Positions 58,312 through 64,000 of a stretch of 64,000 nucleotides of DNA are shown piece after piece. The DNA comes from Siderastrea radians. Its lineage: Eukaryota > Cnidaria > Anthozoa > Scleractinia > Rhizangiidae. The position numbers were made by a program, and so were the translations under genes. The stretch lies in contig OZ024895.1 of assembly GCA_964017195.1 (NCBI GenBank), positions 5,390,001-5,454,000 on the forward strand, in the 5' to 3' direction. Position 1 is the first letter of the stretch. The number at the start of each line of letters is the position of its first letter. Under the pieces are notes generated by a model. It did not search any database. It was not told the origin of the DNA and saw nothing but the letters and a program-made list of their open reading frames with translations.

Positions 58312-59039
58312 GTTGCAAGGGTGTCTACAAAATCCATGACCAGATAATTGTTCATGGTCACACAGCTTAAGAGCATGATAGCAGGTTGCGGAAGTGTGTA
58401 TTTAGGATGTCACATCTTACTTTCATGGGATATCTGTTGTCAAGGAAACGGATCGGTCCAACAGAGTCACGAGCTGCAGCTGTAGTCCGTGCTAAGGAGC
58501 CTGAAGATACTGGGGAGGTACATAGTTTTCTAGAATAAGTGACCTTTGGCCCGCTGGGTTCATTCCTAACTTAGCAAGTAATACAGAGCCACTGAGGAAA
58601 TTAACGAGGAAGGTTGTACCATTCGTGTGGGAAGAATACCTTTGGACGGGTGCAAACCTGATTGCAAGAAACCTGACCGGAAATGAAGTTATGGCATCGA
58701 TACTTAAAAGCTGAGGAAAACGTAACTGACGTTACGAAATACCCGAGAGAGAGCATATCTGTAGATGAACGAGTCAGTGAAGATGGCTCCTCTAAGGGGG
58801 TTAGAACTGGGAGGATAGCAGAACCTCGAGGAAGACCAGTCAAAGAAAGGAAGCCACCGGAGTACTTAAATTACTATGAGATCTATGGACTGTGTTAAGC
58901 GAAAGGAAATCGAACACTCTGGAATTAATACTTTTTGGGCTGACCTGTTATAAAGTGTAAAAGAGATAAAATATTGCGTTGAAAATTGGATTGGCTATCT
59001 AACAGCTTTAACTCGATGTTTCGAGCGGCCAATTTACCT

Positions 59040-59310
59040 AATAATTATAATAATTTAATAATTTAGAACTTATATAGCGCAGTTTCTATGTGGATATATT
59101 CAAATGCGCTTCACAAGCAGGTGGAATTGGAATTTGGAAATGTTGGTTTTTATGGAAGGAGGAAAACCGGAGAACTCGGAGAAAAACCTTCGGAACAAGG
59201 AAGAGAACCAACAACAAACTCAACCCACATATGACGCCGGGACCAGGAATCGAACCCGGGCCACATTGGTGGAAGGCGAGTGCTTTCACCACTGCGCCAT
59301 CCCTGCTCCT
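59040..59310 (-). repeat. tRNA-derived SINE
   Basis: On the minus strand the head reads GGGATGGCGCAGTGGTGAAA, with B box GGTTCGATTCC. The body holds AAAACCAACATTTCCAAATT and the tail CGCTATATAAG-type sequence. Better preserved than 56735-56895. Confidence 0.75.
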
Positions 59311-59408
59311 CATATATTCAGTTAATAAATACAAATTTGCATGTTTGTATAGCGAGCATTGTCTCGAGTTTTGAAAACTTTTTACGCAGAGATTCTGAAA
59401 CTTAAGAA

Positions 59409-59826
59409 AAGATGGAATATTCAACATGTCGCGAGCGTGGGACAACGAAAAAATCTGAGTCCCCGACGGGAATCGAACCCATGACCTTCCGTCACCGGTC
59501 GGTCGCTCTAACCACTGAGGTACTGGGAGACTCGTGGCTAGCGAGGTCATATTTACTGAGTTCGTGGTGACAAACGTCCTGCATACTGCTAGGATGCCCT
59601 ATAGTGATAAATAAAGAAAGATGGTGAATTTTAAGCTCGGAGAAGAAATAAGAATAGATGGAACATTCAGTGGCTAGAGCGTCCGACCGGTGACTGAATG
59701 TCATGGGTTCCTTTCCCGTCGGGGACTCAGATTTTTTCTTTGTGCTACGCTCGCGACATGTTGAATATTCCATCTATTCTTATTTCTTCTCCGAGCTTAA
59801 AATTCACTATCTTTCTTTATTTATCA
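59409..59826. repeat. Inverted pair of tRNA-derived SINE copies
   Basis: The left unit (minus strand; B box GGTTCGATTCCCGTCGG complement near 59465-59480) and right unit (plus; about 59665-59730, GGCTAGAGCGTCCGACCGGT) share their 3' bodies, TGTCGCGAGCG... and GAATATTCCATCT. A second inverted segment (59601-59660 with 59765-59826) makes the region a complex hairpin. Confidence 0.65.
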
Positions 59827-59888
59827 TCCTGAAACTTGTTGACACTATAATTCTATTTTGTACTTTCATGTGACAGATCATTTAGGAG

Positions 59889-60692
59889 ATGGAAAATTCG
59901 TCCAGCAAAAGTGCGGCGGAGGGTTACAAAGAAGCCTCGCTTTCTGTGCAAAAGATGGACGGTGCAGAGTTCGTTCAAAGAGATGTTTGTCCTCAGGTCG
60001 GAGATGCCATCTTGGACCTGGGCTGCGGCACAGGAGAGCTGTCTGCATACCTAGCTGAGCTGGTAGGACCCAAGGGAAAGGTTGTCGGCGTTGATCCTGA
60101 CAAGGAACGAATTCAGCTGGCTCGGAAATCTCACAGTGGCATTAAGAATCTGTCGTTTGTTGGAGGAAGCACTACAAATTTTCCCGGGATTGGCTCGGAG
60201 TCTTACGACATAGTTTTCAGTAACTATGTTCTCCACTGGGTAGCTGATAAGCAACAAGCCTTCAAGAATATGTATACAAGTCTTAACTTTGGAGGAAAAA
60301 TAGGCATTCAGTACGTCAGTCATCTACCTCCTTTCGCCTTAAATGCTTATAAGGAACTGAATCCGGAGAATGTGGAGCTCCTTTGCCAGATGGTTCATTG
60401 TGAGTCGAAGGCCAACATCGAGCAGTATTGCTCATCAGCGGGATTTGAAACCATTAGGAGTTATGAGACTTCTTGTATAAATCATGTTTTTGAAAACGTT
60501 GCGAGTCTTCTGCAGTGGCATTGGTCGACTACTCATGGTGTTTTTGATCTTTCACTGGTGACTGAGGAACGTTTGCAAAGGTACCTAGCTCCGTATGTAA
60601 ACAAAGAAGGACAGCCATGCCTTGACTTCCGAGGTATGAAAGAGGAGGCACATGTTTGTCGACTGATAGCTGTCAAGCAAGCAAGGAATTAA
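59889..60692 (+). CDS. Class I SAM-dependent methyltransferase, intact
   Basis: 267 codons, intronless, start MENSSSKSAAEGYKE and end VKQARN. DLGCGTGE (residues 43-50), VVGVDPDKERIQLARKS and SESYDIVFSNYVLHWVADKQ show a complete SAM-binding Rossmann fold. FGGKIGIQYVSHLPPFALNA and TTHGVFDLSLVTEERLQRYL make up the family-specific C-terminal half. It is closest to the 17321-18124 pseudogene, with 804 bp and matching 3' flank (CTCAAAGAAAGTCGGCTGCC), making the two an inverted duplicate pair. No signal peptide or membrane segment, so cytosolic. The substrate is unknown; the family resembles JHAMT/trans-aconitate methyltransferase-like proteins. Confidence 0.9.
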   Translation: MENSSSKSAAEGYKEASLSVQKMDGAEFVQRDVCPQVGDAILDLGCGTGELSAYLAELVGPKGKVVGVDPDKERIQLARKSHSGIKNLSFVGGSTTNFPGIGSESYDIVFSNYVLHWVADKQQAFKNMYTSLNFGGKIGIQYVSHLPPFALNAYKELNPENVELLCQMVHCESKANIEQYCSSAGFETIRSYETSCINHVFENVASLLQWHWSTTHGVFDLSLVTEERLQRYLAPYVNKEGQPCLDFRGMKEEAHVCRLIAVKQARN

Positions 60693-61143
60693 TCTTGACC
60701 GTCTAGGGATATCTAGTCTACGAGCCTTCCCTCTGCCGCTCAAAGAAAGTCGGCTGCCACGTCGGACGCGTTTGCGCCGCGTTCTTATTCAGTCTTTACT
60801 GTTCTCAAGCGGAGCGAAGAACTGTTTGTAGGCTAAGAAATACCTGATCGTCAAACTAAACGGTAGAAATGCGTGAAATTAGACTAGGAGTAGTCTCTTT
60901 CTTTTCCGAATTTTCTATGGATTTGCAGTCTAGTCTGAAACACTTTTAAACAATGTAAACCTATTTATTCAATAAATGCATGCAGATTAAATAGAACTGT
61001 TAGTAGAAGTAGAACAATATATGATATAAATTCTGAATCTCGATTACTGAATTTCTAGCTTTCTCTCTGGTTCAGACAAACACGTGATCAGCCAGTAATC
61101 CAGCGAGCAGAGGTTTCTTAACAATAATCGATCTATTGTAAAA

Positions 61144-61431
61144 ATGACAATATTTCAGTCTCCTTGGGATAAATCATCAGACTGTGATAAATTGATTCCA
61201 TTCCAATTTTGGGCTGGAGACTTGGATTTGGGTTGCGGCACTGGAGAGCTGTCTGCGCCATACCTAGCTGAGCCGGTAGGACCCGAGGAAAAGGTTATCG
61301 GTGTTGATCCTGACAAGGAACGAATAGAAATGGCTCGGCAAACTCATAGTGCAAGCTTCCGAGGAAAGGGATCGAATTCTTCGACATTACAATACTCATT
61401 AATGCTGCCGGAAACAAAAGCCAACCGTTAA
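61144..61431 (+). pseudogene. Methyltransferase fragment, internally deleted (MTIFQ type)
   Basis: MTIFQSPWDKSSDCDKLIP, then AGDLDLGCGTGELSAPYLAE and KVIGVDPDKERIEMARQTHS, then the same internal deletion as 16440-16800 and 49820-50152. Two codons (V-I) before DLGCG are missing. It lies between the intact 59889 gene and the 62394 pseudogene, exactly as its partner lies between 18.1 and 15.7 kb on the minus strand. Confidence 0.7.
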
Positions 61432-61560
61432 AAGTTCAGGAGAACAATATCCTGTAAGCAGAGGTTTCTGACTGTGACAAATTTTGAAGCAGAACATGTT
61501 GCTTAAAAGCAGCAGTACGTGTAAGATTCATCAGCTTGTTCGGTTGAGCTCGTCTTGACG

Positions 61561-61750
61561 TAGCCTGTTCCAGGCGTTCAGATAGTGGAGCGCGAGCGAA
61601 AAAGACATCGAGCGAAAGAGCGGGGAAAAAACGAGGGGAGACTGGGGAAGAGAACGTCCTCTTCCCCAGTCTCCCCTCGTTTTTTTCCCGCTCTTTCGCT
61701 CGCTTTCTTTTTCGCTCGCACTCCACTATCTGAACGCCTGGAACAGGCTA
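61561..61750. mobile_element. 190-bp foldback MITE with 9-bp target duplication
   Basis: It is almost wholly self-complementary: TAGCCTGTTCCAGGCGTTCA at one end and its complement at the other. GTCTTGACG flanks it (61552-61560 and 61751-61759). The inverted duplicate at 16333-16341 has a single CGTCAAGAC and no element. Mutator-like mobilisation is inferred from the 9-bp duplication. Confidence 0.85.
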
Positions 61751-62213
61751 GTCTTGACGGAAATCTGCCGAAACACAGAAAGGTAGGTCCACTATTTCCT
61801 CAAGTTTTTTGTTCACGCCTGACCCCGATGAAATGAAATTAAGTAACATCATGAAGAATTTAGGTCGTACGTTATTTTTATCAAGTAATATGCGCAAAAA
61901 ACAGACTGACCCTTGGACTGTGCTTGAGATATATTAAATACATCAAACGTTTTTGACTACTCTTTAATATTTCTGTTAACTTCCTGTTAACTCAGTTAAT
62001 ATCAAATTTCAGTTTTTCATTACCTGTCCTCCATTTCTGCTTAAAAACTTCTCCACGCCATATCTAATGACGAACCCTATTTCAGAAAGCCTTTATTTTA
62101 CAGTGATATTACATAGAAAGCATGGTCGTTGCCACTCTTATCGAGCCCAATTTATTCTCCTGTTGTAAGTTCCCCAAAGTCTATTCTAGACTCCAAGATT
62201 GTAGGCATTACCG

Positions 62214-62289
62214 TAGCCTGAATTTTAGCCATCTACTCTGGTTGCTTACTCTCGGGATTAAGCAGAGGAGACTGCTGAAATTCAGACTA
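62214..62289. repeat. Foldback MITE upstream of methyltransferase copy (3 of 3)
   Basis: Same element as 15771-15846 and 20194-20269, about 105 bp upstream of the pseudogene ATG. Confidence 0.7.
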
Positions 62290-62393
62290 CGTTCATACCA
62301 CTGAGCCTATGGGATCGTAAAGTAATATTATGTGTTTTTATACCTTTTTCAGCTATCATTTTTACTCCAAGAACACGGTGAACGTGACAGAGG

Positions 62394-63196
62394 ATGCCAG
62401 ATTCGTCCAAGAACAGCTCTACCGAAGGTTACAAACAAGCCTCGTTTTCCGCTCAGAAGGTAGACGGCGAAAAGTTCATTCTCACAGATGTTTGTCCTCA
62501 GGTCGGAGACGTCATCTTGGATTTTGGGCTGTGGTACAGGAGAGCTGTCTGCATACCTAGCGGAGCTGGTAGGTCCCGAGGGAAAGGTTATCGGTGTTGA
62601 TCCTGACAAGGAACGAATTCAGCTGGCTCGGAAATCTCACAGTGGCATCATGAATCTTCTGTTTGTGGAAGGGAGTGCTGCAAACCTCCCAGGAATGGGA
62701 TCGAAGGTTCACAACATTGTATTCAGCAATGCTGCCCTCCACTGGATACCTGGGAAACAAAAAAGCTTTCAAGAACATGTTTGAAAGTCTTAAAGTTGGA
62801 GGCAAAATAGCATTGAACTACCTCGACCACCTACCTCCGTTTGAACTAGACGCTTACAAGAAGAGTCAGAAGATGAATCCCGAAAACGCAAAGCGAATTT
62901 GCCAGATGTATCAGTGCGAATCAAAGGCAAAGATCGTGCAGTACTGTTTATCAGCGGGATTTGAGATTATCAGAAGTTATGAGACTCACAGCAGAGATCT
63001 TATTTTTGAAAGCAGCGCCAGTCTTGTGGAATGGCACTGGGCGAGCACACACGGTGTTTTTGACCCATCGCTTGTCACCGAAGAGCGTTTGCAAAGGTAT
63101 CTAGCTCTTTACTGTGAGAAAGACGTCAACAACGTCTTTCAAAGAATAAGGGCCAAATTACCTGTCTGCAGAATTGTAGCTGTCAAGCTCACATGA
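62394..63196 (+). pseudogene. SAM-dependent methyltransferase with two frameshifts
   Basis: Starts MPDSSKNSSTEGYKQASFS. An extra T in TTTT (62522-62525) shifts the frame at motif I, and the domain continues from ILGCGTGELSAYLAELVGP. A second shift falls in an A run (62759-62764) near GKQ, after which KAFKNMFESLKVGGKIALNY runs to LPVCRIVAVKLT and the stop at 63194-63196. Otherwise full length and close to the 19307-20089 copy. Both lesions are in homopolymers, but the first is shared by the inverted partner, which makes it real and inherited. Confidence 0.8.
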
Positions 63197-64000
63197 AAAA
63201 GTTAGAAAAGTCCATGTAGAAGGCTTTTATGAGCGGTATGTAGCCATAGACTGTTAATGAGATCTTAATGCAGTAGAATAGCTCATCAGGTATATATCGG
63301 GATTTCTTTTACCAAATGAGTTTTAGAAAAAATTATTTTGGAACCATTTTTTGTAACGGGGACTTTAGCGGTTTATAAAAAAGTTATAGCATGGTATACT
63401 CAGATAAGAACTGAAGTAACTATAGAATTTGAAGAAGATGGTTAATGTATCTTTGGCAGTGCCATCTCTCCCAGAAGTAGAACGCATTCGTTACCTTGTA
63501 TATAGCATCAGCAGACGTCTCTCAAGGAATAAAGATGAATTTTTCTGTGTGCAGACTCAGTGTAGCTTCATACTTATTAATTCTCAAACTCGGTAATTTT
63601 ATTTCTAGCTTTCTTGCTGGCTCACACAATCAGATGATCAGCGATTAATCCAGCCTTTAAAAAGCAATTTAAATTGACACCAAGTTCAGTTTCCCATCTT
63701 AGGTCCTGGTCATGAATAGAAGCAGTTTCCCGCACATTGTAAATGTCGCGTGTTAATTCTTTGGAGGAAAGAAACAAAAGATAACCTCACGTTCAGGAGA
63801 ATAATCCTCTGCGAGCAGAAGTTATTGATCAAAATATAATCCTCTTTGATGATTAATATTAATATCATTATTATTAATATTGTATTGTTCTTAATATAAT
63901 GTAGTGTTTTTGTAATCTTGTGTTAAGTCTAATGACATTGTAAATTTTCCTTACTTTGTGATTATAAGACACAAATAAAAACACCAAAAAAAAAGAAAAG
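63197..64000. other. 3' flank of methyltransferase array
   Basis: No gene is seen. It begins with sequence matching the flank of the 19307 copy (CTTTTATGAGCGGTATG; GACTGTT...GAGATCTTAATGCAGTAGAA) and ends in AT-rich DNA with ATTATTAATATT repeats. Confidence 0.55.

Larger units (their letters stand above)
55590..58900 (+). pseudogene. Degraded Gypsy-type LTR retrotransposon
   Basis: Fragments in order: a zinc-knuckle region (RRCGLEGHFVRDPECKAKL, then GHFAKVC, near 55870-55990); a protease-like patch (LKWALVDPGSTCNVIE, near 56120); a reverse transcriptase (VFGKLDSKWAFHRIELE, then APELYRR-type, near 57960-58150, GVYKIHD at 58320); the connection to RNase H (LTFMGYLLSRKRIGPTESRA, near 58420); and a C-terminal tail (EPRGRPVKERKPPEYLN, near 58830). 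Stops and later insertions (a LINE, a SINE and a MITE) break every domain. The family assignment rests on domain order; no LTRs were identified. Confidence 0.7.

Overview
This looks like nuclear DNA of an anthozoan cnidarian, most likely a stony coral. Genes are split by short-consensus introns, intergenic DNA is dense with MITEs, SINEs and LINE, Penelope and Gypsy relics, and there are no operons or ribosome binding sites. The organism call is inference from gene type and repeat style, not from a database search.

Layout. (1) 0.6-6.4 kb, plus strand: the last seven coding exons of a Nodal modulator (NOMO) gene, all phase-compatible, with introns filled by foldback elements. (2) 8-12.7 kb, plus strand: exons that read as the C-terminal half of an mRNA-decapping enzyme 1 (DCP1) gene. 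One intron holds a TTAA-flanked DNA transposon-like element, and no final exon was found. (3) 15-20.1 kb, minus strand: four damaged copies of a class I SAM-dependent methyltransferase. (4) 21.3-26.6 kb: an inverted pair of Penelope GIY-YIG fragments, a decayed L1-like LINE, and a palindromic tRNA-derived element inserted in that LINE. (5) 27.2-41.9 kb, plus strand: a HECT-type E3 ubiquitin ligase pseudogene. (6) 42-63.2 kb, plus strand: a second methyltransferase array with the two intact genes (46.6 and 59.9 kb), fragments, and pseudogenes. It is partly an inverted duplicate of region 3 and is broken up by LINE, integrase-domain, Gypsy and SINE debris.

The most striking object is a near-perfect 10.27-kb palindrome at 28376-38644. 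Each arm is about 5.0 kb, with a 197-bp spacer and four substitutions seen by eye. It lies inside the open reading frame of the HECT gene and is bordered by a direct repeat, TGAAATTACCC. Removing it with one repeat copy rejoins the HECT frame. The same ~60-bp MITE-like sequence sits at both outer ends and in the spacer, which suggests a giant foldback or Mutator-like element, or inverted duplication seeded by such an element.

The methyltransferases are intronless, 267 codons when complete, and of unknown substrate. Most copies carry a nonsense codon, frameshifts or deletions. One motif-I frameshift is shared by two copies 42 kb apart in opposite orientation, and several insertions are present in one duplicate and absent from the other. 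The window is therefore a good record of inverted segmental duplication followed by transposon insertion and gene death.
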